64,000 nt of DNA from Paraburkholderia kururiensis (GCF_034424375.1 NZ_CP139965.1:3100001-3164000), one strand, 5' to 3'. Counted from the stretch's first letter, positions 43,438 through 54,457 are shown. A program made the numbers and translations. The notes: generated by a model not told the origin, from the sequence alone.

Positions 43438-44874
43438 TCAGTGGCCCGCGTCCGCGGCGCGGACGGGTACGGCGCCGGGCGCCGCGACTGCGTCTTCGGA
43501 CGTGCCGGACGACACATCGCGACCGCGCGGTGCGGCGGACTTGTCCGCGGGCGGACGCGCGCCGGACGATGCGTCGCTACGCTCGCCGGAGCGGTCGATG
43601 CTATGGACGGTGGCTTCGGCGCGATCCGCGACGGCAGCCTTGACGGCCGGTGTGCCAGACACAGCCGTCGCGGCAGCGTCAGGGGACTCCGACCTTTCGG
43701 CAGAACGGTCGGCGCGCGACTCAGGGCGCTCGGATTTCTCGGACCGACCGCGTTCGGCCGAGGCTGACTCGACCTTCTCTACAGCAGTGTCTTCCTTCGA
43801 TTGCGACTTTTCGGCGCTCTTCTCGGGTGCTTTGTCGTGGAGCTTCTCAGCGCTTCGGTCCGCCGTCCTTTCCGCGGATTTCTCGATGCTTTTCTCAGCC
43901 GGCTTTTCGGACGTTTTCTCCAGACCCTGGGTCGAGCCGACATGAGCGGCGCGAATGACGGCCAGCGGCGCGGCGGGTGGCACCGAAGCTTGTACTACGG
44001 GAGGAACAGCAGGGGCACGCTCGGTATCCGGTTCGGCCGGGGCCGCCGCCTTTTCCGCGGCACGTGCCGCGCGATCCGGGCGGCGTTCCGGGGCGCGCAG
44101 ATCCAGCGCGGCCTGCACGCCCGTTACGCCCGGCACGACTTCCGGCTCCGCCTTGGCGGCACGCGAATTCTTCGAGCGCTTCGGTTTGGTCGTGAGCGCC
44201 GGCGCCACGGCCATCACCTCTTCCAGCGCCTTCTTGGCCGCGGCCTGTTCGGCGGCGCGGCGGCTCGCGCCTGAGCCCGACACCTTCACGTCGAGCTTCG
44301 GCACCGTGCATTCCACCTCGAACTGCTGATTGTGCGCCGCACCATGCGTAGCGACCACGGTATAGGTGGGCAGCGCGATCTTGTGCCCTTGCAGGTATTC
44401 CTGCAGCAGCGTCTTCGAATCCTTGCCGAGCGTGCGAGGGTCGATATGATCGAGAATCGGGACGTAGAGGCGCTTGATGACCGTCTGGGCGGCGTCGAAG
44501 CCGCCGTCGAGGAAGATCGCGCCGAAGACCGCCTCCAGCGCATCGGCCAGAATGGACGGACGGCGAAAGCCGCCGCTTCGCAACTCGCCTTCCCCCAACC
44601 TCAGGCTCTCCGAGATATTGAGGGCCTGAGCAATCTCGTACAGCGACTGTTGCTTGACGAGATTGGCCCGCACACGCGACAGGTCGCCTTCGTCCAGTTT
44701 GCTGAAGCGCTGGAACAAAAGGGCAGCCACCGCGCAATTCAGAACGGAATCGCCCAGAAATTCGAGCCGTTCATTATGCGTGGCACTGTGACTGCGGTGG
44801 GTTAAAGCCTGGCGCAACAATTCCGCATTACGAAATTCATAGCGCAAGCGGCTTTCCAGCGGAGATAGGGGCAT
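43438..44874 (-). CDS. rnc: Ribonuclease III with a very long low-complexity C-terminal tail
   Basis: Processes rRNA precursors and cuts double-stranded RNA. The RNase III domain carries the signature NERLEFLGDSVLN near residue 35 and the second acidic site ADALEAVFGAIFLDGG. A dsRNA-binding domain (GKDSKTLLQEYLQGHK to GSGASRRAAEQAAAKKALEE) ends near residue 225. The E. coli enzyme stops there (226 residues); this one continues for about 250 residues of Ala/Pro and then Lys/Glu/Ser/Arg-rich sequence with repeated EKSAEKS-like units. The tail is one open frame without a stop, so it is a real extension. Between lepB and era. Confidence 0.94.
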   Translation of the reverse strand: MPLSPLESRLRYEFRNAELLRQALTHRSHSATHNERLEFLGDSVLNCAVAALLFQRFSKLDEGDLSRVRANLVKQQSLYEIAQALNISESLRLGEGELRSGGFRRPSILADALEAVFGAIFLDGGFDAAQTVIKRLYVPILDHIDPRTLGKDSKTLLQEYLQGHKIALPTYTVVATHGAAHNQQFEVECTVPKLDVKVSGSGASRRAAEQAAAKKALEEVMAVAPALTTKPKRSKNSRAAKAEPEVVPGVTGVQAALDLRAPERRPDRAARAAEKAAAPAEPDTERAPAVPPVVQASVPPAAPLAVIRAAHVGSTQGLEKTSEKPAEKSIEKSAERTADRSAEKLHDKAPEKSAEKSQSKEDTAVEKVESASAERGRSEKSERPESRADRSAERSESPDAAATAVSGTPAVKAAVADRAEATVHSIDRSGERSDASSGARPPADKSAAPRGRDVSSGTSEDAVAAPGAVPVRAADAGH

Positions 44875-45026
44875 GGGCAGAGTATAACGCGCCGACCTGC
44901 CCCGGCGAACACACGGGGCGGCGGGCGAAAAAGCGTGGTGAAGCGGCGTTATCGCACGTTGTTAAAGTGCCGTGCGAACACGATGCGATGCGCGCGGCGT
45001 GCGAAACGCATCGTGACGATGCGGGC

Positions 45027-45920
45027 TCAGTTGAACGAGCCGATGCGCTTCAGGTTGCTGAAGTTCATCCAGATGAAGAAGGCGCGGCCAACCAGGTTCT
45101 TGTCCGGAACGAAGCCCCAGTAGCGGCTGTCGGCGCTGTTGTCGCGGTTGTCGCCCATCATGAAGTAGTGGCCCGCCGGCACCTTGCACACGACGCCGCG
45201 GTCGTTGTACTGGCAGTTCTCGCGGTACGGATAATCTTCCGCGCCCATCACGAACGGCGGCACCGCCGGATTATTGAGGATCGCGTTCTTGCGCCCGTTG
45301 ATGTCTTCTTCGAACTGCTTCGCGTAGCCGATGCGTTCCTCGTCGAAGTAGTCGGGCAGCGCGGTTTCGGGAACGAGCTTGCCGTTGATGGTGAGCTTCT
45401 TGTCTTCGTACGCGACGACGTCGCCAGGCAAGCCGATCACGCGCTTGATGTAGTCCACCGACTCGTCTTTCGGGTAGCGGAACACCACCACGTCGCCGCG
45501 TTCGAGCGGACGGCCCTGCGTGAGCTTCGTATTCACGATGGGCAGACGGATGCCATAGTCGAATTTGTTGACGAGGATGAAGTCGCCGACCAGCAGCGTG
45601 GGCACCATCGATCCCGACGGAATCTTGAACGGCTCGATCACGAACGAGCGCACCACGAAAACCACGAGGATGACGGGAAAGAAGCTCGCGGAATACTCGA
45701 GCCACCAGGGCTGACGCAGCTTTTCCTCGCGTAAACGAGCCCGCGTGGCTGGCGCGTTCTCGTCTGCGAAGCGCTCGCCGACGCGGGCCTGCTGGCGGTC
45801 GAATTCCGCCACTGCTGCTTCTGCCGCCCGCCGCCGCTGCGGCATGAAAACCAGTTTGTCCGCCACCCATGCAACGCCCGTCAGAACGACGAGCACAAAA
45901 AGAATCAGGGCAAAATTCAT
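45027..45920 (-). CDS. lepB: Signal peptidase I
   Basis: Removes signal peptides at the outer face of the inner membrane. The 297-residue protein has an N-terminal TM (LILFVLVVLTGVAWVADKLV), a second TM (PVILVVFVVRSFVIEPF), the nucleophile Ser in IPSGSMVPTLL, the general-base Lys in VDYIKRVIGLPGD and box E GHYFMMGDNRDNSADSR. 24 bp after lepA, 152 bp before rnc. Confidence 0.97.
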   Translation of the reverse strand: MNFALILFVLVVLTGVAWVADKLVFMPQRRRAAEAAVAEFDRQQARVGERFADENAPATRARLREEKLRQPWWLEYSASFFPVILVVFVVRSFVIEPFKIPSGSMVPTLLVGDFILVNKFDYGIRLPIVNTKLTQGRPLERGDVVVFRYPKDESVDYIKRVIGLPGDVVAYEDKKLTINGKLVPETALPDYFDEERIGYAKQFEEDINGRKNAILNNPAVPPFVMGAEDYPYRENCQYNDRGVVCKVPAGHYFMMGDNRDNSADSRYWGFVPDKNLVGRAFFIWMNFSNLKRIGSFN

Positions 45921-45944
45921 GTAGGTCCGGTTCCCGTGTTGATC

Positions 45945-47738
<1,794 letters not shown>

Positions 47739-47755
47739 TCAGTGCCGATCAAGCG

Positions 47756-47790
47756 AAAAAGGCGCGCCCGGACGATTGCAGAGCACGCCT
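47756..47790 (-). terminator. Probable intrinsic terminator upstream of lepA
   Basis: On the minus strand GGCGTGC pairs with GCGCGCC (one G-U) across a 15-nt loop, followed by TTTTT. It would end the mucD-glutaredoxin transcript before lepA. Confidence 0.5.
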
Positions 47791-47938
47791 TGTAAGCAAA
47801 TGAAAAACCGGACTATTTTAGCCGAAAAGGCCTTCCAGAGGCAGCTTTGGGCGGCCTCGGCCAATCTTCAGCGCGTTCGGGCGTAGAAACGGACAAGCAT
47901 CCAGGACGGCTGGATCATCCGTGAGGCAACTGCGGCAT

Positions 47939-48208
47939 TCATCCTCGCGCTGACGCCGCGCGCCGCGTCAGCGCAGCTCGCACCGGCCCCTCTTCGAACC
48001 GGTAGCGGCACAACTCGCCGCCCTCGAACGCGAGCACCGGCACCAGCTCGTTGTAGCGCGCCTCGAGCGCCGGGTCCGTATCGATATCGATGACTTCGAC
48101 GGTCGCGCCGAACTCGGCCAGCAACGGCTCGAGCGCGGCGCGCATATCGTCGCAAAGGTGGCACCACGCGCGCCCGTACAGCGTGAGGGTTGCGCGGGCG
48201 GTGGACAT
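47939..48208 (-). CDS. Glutaredoxin-like (DUF836) thiol-disulfide protein
   Basis: 89 residues with a thioredoxin-like fold: LTLYGRAWCHLCDDMRAALE carries a CxxC active site right after the first strand, and the cis-Pro follows in YNELVPVLAFEGGELCRY. The family is a small cytoplasmic redox protein of unknown partner. It lies 16 bp after mucD in the same direction and is conserved between mucD and lepA in related bacteria. The open frame extends upstream over mucD in another phase; ATG at 48206-48208 chosen. Confidence 0.9.
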   Translation of the reverse strand: MSTARATLTLYGRAWCHLCDDMRAALEPLLAEFGATVEVIDIDTDPALEARYNELVPVLAFEGGELCRYRFEEGPVRAALTRRAASARG

Positions 48209-48224
48209 CAGGCGCTGTGCTTCG

Positions 48225-49727
48225 TCATTTCGTGGCTGCGCGGGGACGCAGCGGCACGAACTGGGTGTTCTCGCCGCGGCGTACGAGCACCGCGACCATC
48301 TTCTGCGAATCGAGGTGCGAGGCCACCTCTTCGAATTGCTTCGCGCTCTTGATGTCCGTGTCGCCCACCCGCAGGACGATGTCGCCCTTCTGCAGACCCG
48401 CGCGCGCCGCCGGCCCTTCGACAGCGTCAATCTGCACGCCGCTGCGCAGCTTCAGCGACTTCAACTGATCTTCGGGAATGTCGCTCACGGCAATGCCGAG
48501 GGCGTTCGACGCACGCGGCTTCGGTGCCGGGACCGGCTTCTGGTCCGCCTTCGCGGTCTTGTCAGTCTGCATTTCGGCCACCGTGATGGGCAGATCCCGC
48601 GTCTGGCCCTTACGCCAGATCGTGACCGTCGCCTTCGTGCCCGGTTTCGTGTCGCCCACCATGCGCGGGAGATCGGTTGCCGCATCCACGGACTGACCGT
48701 TGAACTTCAGGATGATGTCGCCCGGCTGGATGCCCGCCTTGTCGGCCGGGCCGCCCGGCTCCACGCTGCTGACGAGCGCACCCTGCGCCTTCGGCAAGCC
48801 CAGCGAGTCCGCTACGTCCTTGGTGACTTCGCCGATCGCCACGGCGATCCGGCCGCGCACCACCTTGCCGGTGGACTTCAGCTGGTCGGCGACGCGCATG
48901 GCTTCGTCGATGGGAATGGCGAACGAGATACCCATGAAGCCGCCCGTACGGCTATAAATCTGCGAGTTGATGCCGATCACCTCGCCCTGCATGTTGATGA
49001 GGGGGCCGCCCGAGTTGCCGGGATTCACCGCGACGTCGGTCTGGATGAACGGCAGGTAGTCGCCGGTATCGCGGCCCTTCGCGCTGACGATGCCCGCCGT
49101 CACCGTATTTTCGAGTCCGAACGGCGAGCCGATGGCCACCACCCATTCGCCGACGCGAACCTTGTTCGAGTCGCCGATCGTCACCGCCGGCAGGCTCGAC
49201 GCGCTGATCTTCACGACGGCGACGTCCGTGCGGTCGTCTACGCCGATCAGCTTCGCCTTGAATTCGCGCTTGTCGGTGAGGGTCACGTAGATACTGTCGG
49301 CGCCGTCCACGACGTGCGCGTTCGTCATCACGTAGCCGTCGGCAGAGAGGATGAAGCCGGAGCCGACACCGCTGCTCTGCTCGGCGTCGTTGCCGCCGCT
49401 GTCGGGCGACGAATCTTGACCACCACCGCCCTGACCGCCGCGCGGCGATTGCGGCGTTTGCGGGGACTGCGGCATCGGAATGCCGAAGAAGCGGCGGAAG
49501 AACTCGGACATGTCACCGTCGTCGAGTCCGGGCGGCAGACCACGCTGCGACGTCGGCACGCGAGCGGTGGTGCGAATGTTGACGACTGCCGGGCCGACCT
49601 TGTCAACAAGGTCGGTGAAATCGGGCAGATTGGCCGCAGGGGCCGCGGACGCCACGTGCGGCGCGAACGGCAGGCAGACCGCCACCGCTGCGGCCGCGAA
49701 GAATTTGCGCACCGAAAAAGTCGTCAT
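48225..49727 (-). CDS. mucD: Periplasmic serine endoprotease DegP/MucD
   Basis: Periplasmic protease/chaperone that counteracts sigmaE activation by clearing misfolded proteins. The 500-residue protein has a signal peptide (FFAAAAVAVCLPFAPHVASA), the trypsin-like triad in VMTNAHVVDGA, DDRTDVAVVKI and AVNPGNSGGPLIN, a Gly/Gln/Ser-rich LA-loop region, and two PDZ domains (VEPGGPADKAGIQPGDIILK, and VEGPAARAGLQKGDIVLRVG). ATG gives MTTFSVRKFFAAA. Fourth gene of rpoE-rseA-rseB-mucD. Confidence 0.95.
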   Translation of the reverse strand: MTTFSVRKFFAAAAVAVCLPFAPHVASAAPAANLPDFTDLVDKVGPAVVNIRTTARVPTSQRGLPPGLDDGDMSEFFRRFFGIPMPQSPQTPQSPRGGQGGGGQDSSPDSGGNDAEQSSGVGSGFILSADGYVMTNAHVVDGADSIYVTLTDKREFKAKLIGVDDRTDVAVVKISASSLPAVTIGDSNKVRVGEWVVAIGSPFGLENTVTAGIVSAKGRDTGDYLPFIQTDVAVNPGNSGGPLINMQGEVIGINSQIYSRTGGFMGISFAIPIDEAMRVADQLKSTGKVVRGRIAVAIGEVTKDVADSLGLPKAQGALVSSVEPGGPADKAGIQPGDIILKFNGQSVDAATDLPRMVGDTKPGTKATVTIWRKGQTRDLPITVAEMQTDKTAKADQKPVPAPKPRASNALGIAVSDIPEDQLKSLKLRSGVQIDAVEGPAARAGLQKGDIVLRVGDTDIKSAKQFEEVASHLDSQKMVAVLVRRGENTQFVPLRPRAATK

Positions 49728-49750
49728 ATCGTAGTCAGCCGAAGGAGGGT

Positions 49751-50818
49751 TTATCGCGGAGCCTTGTATTCTATGGCAGACGCGAATTGCTGCAACGTTG
49801 CCTGGGGCACCTCGCCGAGCAGCGTGATCCAATAGTCGCCGCTGCGCTTCACGAGAACGTGCGTCGCTCCGCTATTGCCCGTCCCTTCCTTGCGTGTATT
49901 GTTCTCGACCGGCTCGATAAAAATTGAAATGGCGGCGAGCCCATCCGAAAAGACAGCCTGGTCGACCGGAATGGGCGGACTCGAAGGGTCGCGCGCGGCC
50001 ATGGGCCGGCGCAGCTCCCGAATCTTGTGGAAGCCCGGCACGGTAGACGCGAAGTGCCAGCCCTGCGCTTCCATGTCCACGGCTTCGACGGGCGGCCGTA
50101 CGATGGTCCAGCCCGCCGTATTGCGGATGCCGTTGGCGATCGGTGTCTTGTCGGCCGGCACACCGATGCGGATCTGCGAGAACGACAGCTGTTCGAGCAC
50201 CTGACCGCCGGCGTCCAGCGTCTGCGCGCGCAGCAGCAAACCGGTCTTCGTGTCAGCCCACAGTTTGTACGTGAAGCGATACGCGTCTTTCGGATCGAGT
50301 TCGATCACCTGGCTGTCGACCCCGGCCACGCGGTCGGTGCCCACCAGCTTCGGCTCATAGACCGACAACACCTGATCTGCACTGGCGGCGAGTAGCGCCG
50401 GGAACGAATCCTTGTTCTGGCGCTTTTCGACTACGCACAGATGACGCTCCGGAACGAACGTATAAAGCTCGTCGTTATGGCGCAGCATCTTGCGCGGCTT
50501 GCCGTCGAGGCTTTCGAGCTGCTCATACTCGCCATCGCCGTGCGTGGCGTAGTGCGTGATGCGCGAAGTCTGGACGAACGTGCCGCGCTGATAAACGAAG
50601 GCACCCTCGTAGTTTTGCTGCTGGGCAGCCTGGTGGATCCGGTTCAGCCATTCGACCGCCACGCGGCGCGTGGTAGCCGGATCCCCGACGCCAGCGGAAG
50701 TCCCTTGTGCCTCGGCGCGGGCGGTGGCCGACAGCGCCGATAACAACACGGCTGCACAGCACAGAAATGCCGGCAGCCGTCCCCAGATCGTCGTTTTATT
50801 CAACCGCAGGGTCTGCAT
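49751..50818 (-). CDS. rseB: Sigma-E factor regulatory protein RseB/MucB
   Basis: Periplasmic protein that binds RseA and shields it from DegS-type cleavage until lipid/LPS signals arrive. The 355-residue protein has a signal peptide (LPAFLCCAAVLLSALSATARA), the MucB/RseB N-terminal fold (NYEGAFVYQRGTFVQTSRIT, and YEQLESLDGKPRKMLRHND), and the C-terminal domain ending in YWITLLGEVPQATLQQFA. 23 bp from mucD and 5 bp from rseA. Confidence 0.94.
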   Translation of the reverse strand: MQTLRLNKTTIWGRLPAFLCCAAVLLSALSATARAEAQGTSAGVGDPATTRRVAVEWLNRIHQAAQQQNYEGAFVYQRGTFVQTSRITHYATHGDGEYEQLESLDGKPRKMLRHNDELYTFVPERHLCVVEKRQNKDSFPALLAASADQVLSVYEPKLVGTDRVAGVDSQVIELDPKDAYRFTYKLWADTKTGLLLRAQTLDAGGQVLEQLSFSQIRIGVPADKTPIANGIRNTAGWTIVRPPVEAVDMEAQGWHFASTVPGFHKIRELRRPMAARDPSSPPIPVDQAVFSDGLAAISIFIEPVENNTRKEGTGNSGATHVLVKRSGDYWITLLGEVPQATLQQFASAIEYKAPR

Positions 50819-50823
50819 CAGAC

Positions 50824-51456
50824 TTATTGGCCTTGCGTAGTAAGCGCTGCGGCACGGATCAGCGGCATGGAATCGGGAACCATCGGTTGCTGGGCAAACT
50901 GCTGGTGTGCCTCGAGATACTGATCGAGCCGCGCGTCGCGGATGATATTGGCGTCCTGCATCGCTACGGGCTGCACATTGGCCGCCGGCATGGAAGCCAT
51001 CGCGACGTGCTGTACGCTGTCGGTGGACTGAACCGCCGCGAGCTGGGTGCCGCCATGGCCGGCCACGCCGCCCGCGCCCTGAAGCTGAGGCACGACGATC
51101 CAGGTGAGCGTTGCCGCAGCAGCCGCGACGGCGAACGCAGGAACGACCCGGCGGCGCAGCGCGAGCAAACGGCGCGTGACCGGTGCCAAAGCGGGCGCGA
51201 GCAGATGCGGCTCGGACTCGAAACGCGCGGCAAAACCCGCCAGAAAAGCGCCGCTCGCCGCGGGACTGATCGCGAGATCATCGGAACGCAGTGCGTCGCC
51301 GATCAGGTGATAGCTGGACCACACCGCGCGTTCCTCGTCGTTCAGCCCGCCGAGAAACGCGTTCAACTGCCCGTCACCGGGCATTTCGCCATCGACGAAA
51401 GCGGACAGGTGCTCGCCGCGCGAGCCTGCTTGCGATTGCATTGAGACCGACCCCAT
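50824..51456 (-). CDS. rseA: Anti-sigma-E factor RseA/MucA
   Basis: Single-pass inner-membrane protein that holds RpoE inactive. The 210-residue product has the N-terminal sigma-binding domain (HLSAFVDGEMPGDGQLNAFL, then VWSSYHLIGDALRSDD), one TM (VVPAFAVAAAAATLTWIVVP) and a periplasmic Gln/Ala-rich tail with YLEAHQQFAQQP. The start could be 51456 (AAGGA 12 nt upstream) or 51468. Between rpoE and rseB. Confidence 0.92.
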   Translation of the reverse strand: MGSVSMQSQAGSRGEHLSAFVDGEMPGDGQLNAFLGGLNDEERAVWSSYHLIGDALRSDDLAISPAASGAFLAGFAARFESEPHLLAPALAPVTRRLLALRRRVVPAFAVAAAAATLTWIVVPQLQGAGGVAGHGGTQLAAVQSTDSVQHVAMASMPAANVQPVAMQDANIIRDARLDQYLEAHQQFAQQPMVPDSMPLIRAAALTTQGQ

Positions 51457-51544
51457 GATGATCCCCATTCCTTACAGACACCCCGTAGTGACACCACCCG
51501 AACCCTGATGATTGCGCTCGTGCCCTTCTGGCCGCCAGTACCGC

Positions 51545-52144
51545 TTACCAGCGTTTGCCTTCCGGTGTGTCCAGCAGCGGACGCAATTTTGCCGCAATGG
51601 CTTCTCGAGCACGAAAAATTCGCGATCTGACGGTGCCGATCGGGCACCCCATCATTTCGGCGATCTCTTCGTAGCTCAATCCCTCAATTTCCCGGAGCGT
51701 AATGGCGGTGCGCAGTTCTTCCGGCAAAAGCGCCATGGCAGCATTGACCGTCTCCGCGATCTGCTTGCTCATCAGCATCGACTCGGGCGTATTGATATCC
51801 CTTAGTTGATCGGCGTCGGAGAAAGTTTCCGCCTCTTCGGCGTCCGCCTCCGTCGACGTGGGCGCCCGGCGGCCCTGGGTCGCAAGGTAGTTCTTGGCGG
51901 TATTCACCGCAATCCGGTACAACCACGTATAAAACGCCGATTCGCCGCGAAACTGCGGCAGCGCGCGGTATGCCTTGATGAAGGCGTCCTGCGCCACGTC
52001 CTCGACCTCGGCGGGGTCCCGCACGAGACGCGAGATCAGCCGGATGATCTTGCGGTGGTATTTGGAGACCAGAAGTTCGAACGCCGCCTTGTCGCCTTTC
52101 TGCACGCGCTCGACGAGCAACTGGTCGATTTCTTTTTCGCTCAC
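51545..52144 (-). CDS. rpoE: RNA polymerase sigma factor RpoE/AlgU
   Basis: Extracytoplasmic-function sigma factor for envelope stress. 199 residues: region 2 (RLVRDPAEVEDVAQDAFIKA and FYTWLYRIAVNTAKNYL), region 4 (LPEELRTAITLREIEGLSYE, then MGCPIGTVRSRIFRAREAIA). Start is GTG, no strong SD. First gene of its regulatory operon; I could not see a convincing sigmaE-type GGAACTT/TCTGA pair upstream, but an inverted-repeat array lies there. Confidence 0.96.
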   Translation of the reverse strand: MSEKEIDQLLVERVQKGDKAAFELLVSKYHRKIIRLISRLVRDPAEVEDVAQDAFIKAYRALPQFRGESAFYTWLYRIAVNTAKNYLATQGRRAPTSTEADAEEAETFSDADQLRDINTPESMLMSKQIAETVNAAMALLPEELRTAITLREIEGLSYEEIAEMMGCPIGTVRSRIFRAREAIAAKLRPLLDTPEGKRW

Positions 52145-52208
52145 CTGATAAATCCGTTAATGGGGATGCCCCGCGGGGCACCATTGTAGCGTTCCGACTG
52201 GACCCTCA

Positions 52209-52242
52209 CGTTACGCCGGTAACAGCGGTTACAGGCGTTACC
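52209..52242. repeat. GTTAC inverted-repeat array upstream of rpoE
   Basis: Four GTTAC/GTAAC units in 34 bp: CGTTAC (52209), GGTAAC (52218), GGTTAC (52227) and CGTTACC (52236). GTAAC-AGCG-GTTAC forms a perfect inverted repeat, and GTTAC-GCCG-GTAAC another. It lies about 65-100 bp upstream of the rpoE GTG and after the YgfX-like gene. Confidence 0.6.
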
Positions 52243-52284
52243 GGTGGTGGTCCGTTCGCTCCAGCGACAACGGACGAACTCCCA

Positions 52285-52791
52285 TCATCCGCGTCCGCCA
52301 CAACGCGCGATGACAGCGAGTTCGCGAAAAGCGTCGGGATGAAGCGCGTCGGCCGCAATCACGAGCGAATACCGGCGCCGACCCGAGGCAAGAATGAGAA
52401 CGAGCAGCCACGCGCCCCACCGTGAACTGGCGGTGATGTGACCTTGGGCAATGCGCACGCCGTGGTGGTCGAACGCGGACACACCGTCTGGCCCGATTTC
52501 GATTGTCGCAGCACCGTTGCGACGAAGCGCTGCTGAAACCAGGCCGAGCAGCGCCAGAACGGCGAGAGAAAGCGGTAACGCACGCCAGCCGCCGAGCCAT
52601 GGCGCGAGGCTCGTCTGGACTGCGGCAACGGCAACCGCGATGAAACAGAAGACGGCAATCCGCAACCCGCCTGACGGCCGCAACGCAATGCGTCGCGCCG
52701 CGTGGCGATGCGCCACTCCTCCGGACGCCGGCGCAGGCCGCCGTCCGTCCCGAACGCCCGGCGGACACCCCGCCCGGGAGAGCGGCGTCAA
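52285..52791 (-). CDS. YgfX-like small membrane protein
   Basis: 168 residues. Two adjacent hydrophobic helices (LRIAVFCFIAVAVAAVQT, and LPLSLAVLALLGLVSAAL) precede a short soluble part, GAWLLVLILASGRRRYSLVI, then ADALHPDAFRELAVI. This arrangement resembles YgfX/CptA-type proteins; assignment is by pattern only. The start is a TTG 4 bp after the fabF stop, with translation probably coupled; the first ~40 residues are Arg-rich and the true start could lie further in. Between fabF and rpoE. Confidence 0.65.
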   Translation of the reverse strand: MTPLSRAGCPPGVRDGRRPAPASGGVAHRHAARRIALRPSGGLRIAVFCFIAVAVAAVQTSLAPWLGGWRALPLSLAVLALLGLVSAALRRNGAATIEIGPDGVSAFDHHGVRIAQGHITASSRWGAWLLVLILASGRRRYSLVIAADALHPDAFRELAVIARCGGRG

Positions 52792-52795
52792 GCGA

Positions 52796-54034
52796 TCAGA
52801 CGCGCTTAAAGACCAGCGTGCCGTTGGTGCCGCCGAACCCGAACGAGTTCTTCAGCGCCACGTCGATCTTCATCTCCCTCGCCGTGTTGGCGCAGTAGTC
52901 GAGATCGCACTCCGGGTCCTGGTTGAAGATGTTGATGGTGGGCGGCGAGATCTGGTTGTGCACGGCCAGCACGGTGAACACCGACTCGAGACCGCCGGCG
53001 CCACCCAACAGGTGGCCCGTCATCGACTTGGTCGAGTTGACGACGATGTTCTTCGCGTGATCGCCGAACGCGCGCTTGATGCCCGTCGTTTCCGCGAGAT
53101 CGCCCAGCGGCGTCGACGTGCCGTGCGCGTTCAGATAGCTCACCTCGTCAGGATTGATGCGCGCGTTCTTCATTGCAGCCAGCATGCAGCGGCGAGCGCC
53201 ATCGCCATCCTCGAGCGGAGCCGTCATGTGGTACGCGTCGCCGCTCATGCCGTAGCCGGCCACTTCGGCGTAGATCTTCGCGCCACGCGCCTTCGCGTGC
53301 TCGTACTCCTCGAGCACCATCACGCCCGCACCCTCGCCCAGCACGAAGCCGTCACGGTCCTTGTCCCAGGGACGGCTCGCCGTAGCGGGATCGTCGTTGC
53401 GCTGCGAGAGCGCGCGCGCCGCCGCGAAACCGCCGATGCCGAGCGGCGACACGGTGGATTCCGCGCCGCCCGCAATCATCGCGTCCGCATCGCCGTATTC
53501 GATGAGGCGCGCGGCCTCGCCGATGCAATGCAGGCCCGTCGTACAGGCTGTGACGATTGCGAGATTCGGGCCTTTGATGCCGAACTTGATCGACAGGTGG
53601 CCCGAGATCATGTTGATGATCGAAGCCGGCACGAAGAACGGCGAAATACGGCGCGGACCGCGATTGAGCAGTTCGGTCTGCGTAATTTCGATCATCGGCA
53701 GCCCGCCGATGCCGGACCCCACCACCACGCCCACGCGTTCCGCGTTTGCCTCGGTGATTTCGAGTCCGCTGTCCTGCATCGCCTGCATACCCGCCGCAAC
53801 GCCGTAATGGATGAATGTATCCATATGGCGCGCTTCCTTGCCGGGGATGTAGTCCTCGATGTTGAAGCCCTTCACCTCGCCGGCGAAGCGCGTCGAGAAG
53901 TTCGACGCGTCGAACTTCGTGATGTTGGCGATGCCGGACGTGCCGGCAACGAGATTGGACCAGCCGTCGGCAACATTATTGCCAACAGGCGAAATCAGCC
54001 CCAGGCCTGTAACGACAACTCGACGACGGCTCAC
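52796..54034 (-). CDS. fabF: 3-oxoacyl-[acyl-carrier-protein] synthase II (KASII)
   Basis: Condensing enzyme of fatty-acid elongation, important for unsaturated and temperature-dependent chains. The 412-residue thiolase-fold protein has the nucleophile Cys in AIVTACTTGLHCIGEA and the two His in NAHGTSTPLGDLAE and KSMTGHLLGGAGG. GTG start with AAGGGG 5 nt upstream and the family start SRRRVVVTGLGLISPVG; the longer open frame is not family-like. Confidence 0.97.
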   Translation of the reverse strand: MSRRRVVVTGLGLISPVGNNVADGWSNLVAGTSGIANITKFDASNFSTRFAGEVKGFNIEDYIPGKEARHMDTFIHYGVAAGMQAMQDSGLEITEANAERVGVVVGSGIGGLPMIEITQTELLNRGPRRISPFFVPASIINMISGHLSIKFGIKGPNLAIVTACTTGLHCIGEAARLIEYGDADAMIAGGAESTVSPLGIGGFAAARALSQRNDDPATASRPWDKDRDGFVLGEGAGVMVLEEYEHAKARGAKIYAEVAGYGMSGDAYHMTAPLEDGDGARRCMLAAMKNARINPDEVSYLNAHGTSTPLGDLAETTGIKRAFGDHAKNIVVNSTKSMTGHLLGGAGGLESVFTVLAVHNQISPPTINIFNQDPECDLDYCANTAREMKIDVALKNSFGFGGTNGTLVFKRV

Positions 54035-54061
54035 GGTAACCCCTTTTCCATAGAATGACAA

Positions 54062-54111
54062 AAGCAAAAGCCACAGGGGCCACAGGAAATGCTCCTGTGA
54101 GCCCTGTGGCT
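54062..54111 (-). terminator. Bipartite hairpin/terminator between acpP and fabF
   Basis: AGCCACAGGG/CCCTGTGGCT outer stem with an inner ACAGGA/TCCTGT stem, followed on the minus strand by TTTGCTTTTG. It would attenuate transcription after the very highly expressed acpP. Confidence 0.75.
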
Positions 54112-54217
54112 GTTAGCCGGCAGATGCGCTTGCAAATGTGCTCGCAGGTGCACTGGCGGATGAGCGGGCAGCGGCGCGGCCCGACAGGCAGCGCGCGGAA
54201 CGCGGACGCGAACCGGC

Positions 54218-54457
54218 TCAGGCCTTGACGTTCGCGCGGGCGTAGTCGATAGCCTGCTGGACGGTCGTGATCTTTTCGGCTTCCTCATCCGGAATTTCCA
54301 TGCCGAATTCGTCTTCGAGGGCCATGACCAGTTCGACGGTATCGAGCGAGTCCGCGCCGAGATCGTTCACGAACGACGCTTCGTTCTTGATTTCCGCTTC
54401 GGCTACGCCCAGTTGTTCCGCGACGATCTTCTTGACGCGCTGTTCGATGTTGTCCAT
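54218..54457 (-). CDS. acpP: Acyl carrier protein
   Basis: Carries growing acyl chains on 4'-phosphopantetheine. 79 acidic residues with the modification Ser in [19 protein letters not shown] and the typical start [26 protein letters not shown]-type sequence precedes the ATG. Between fabG and fabF. Confidence 0.99.
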
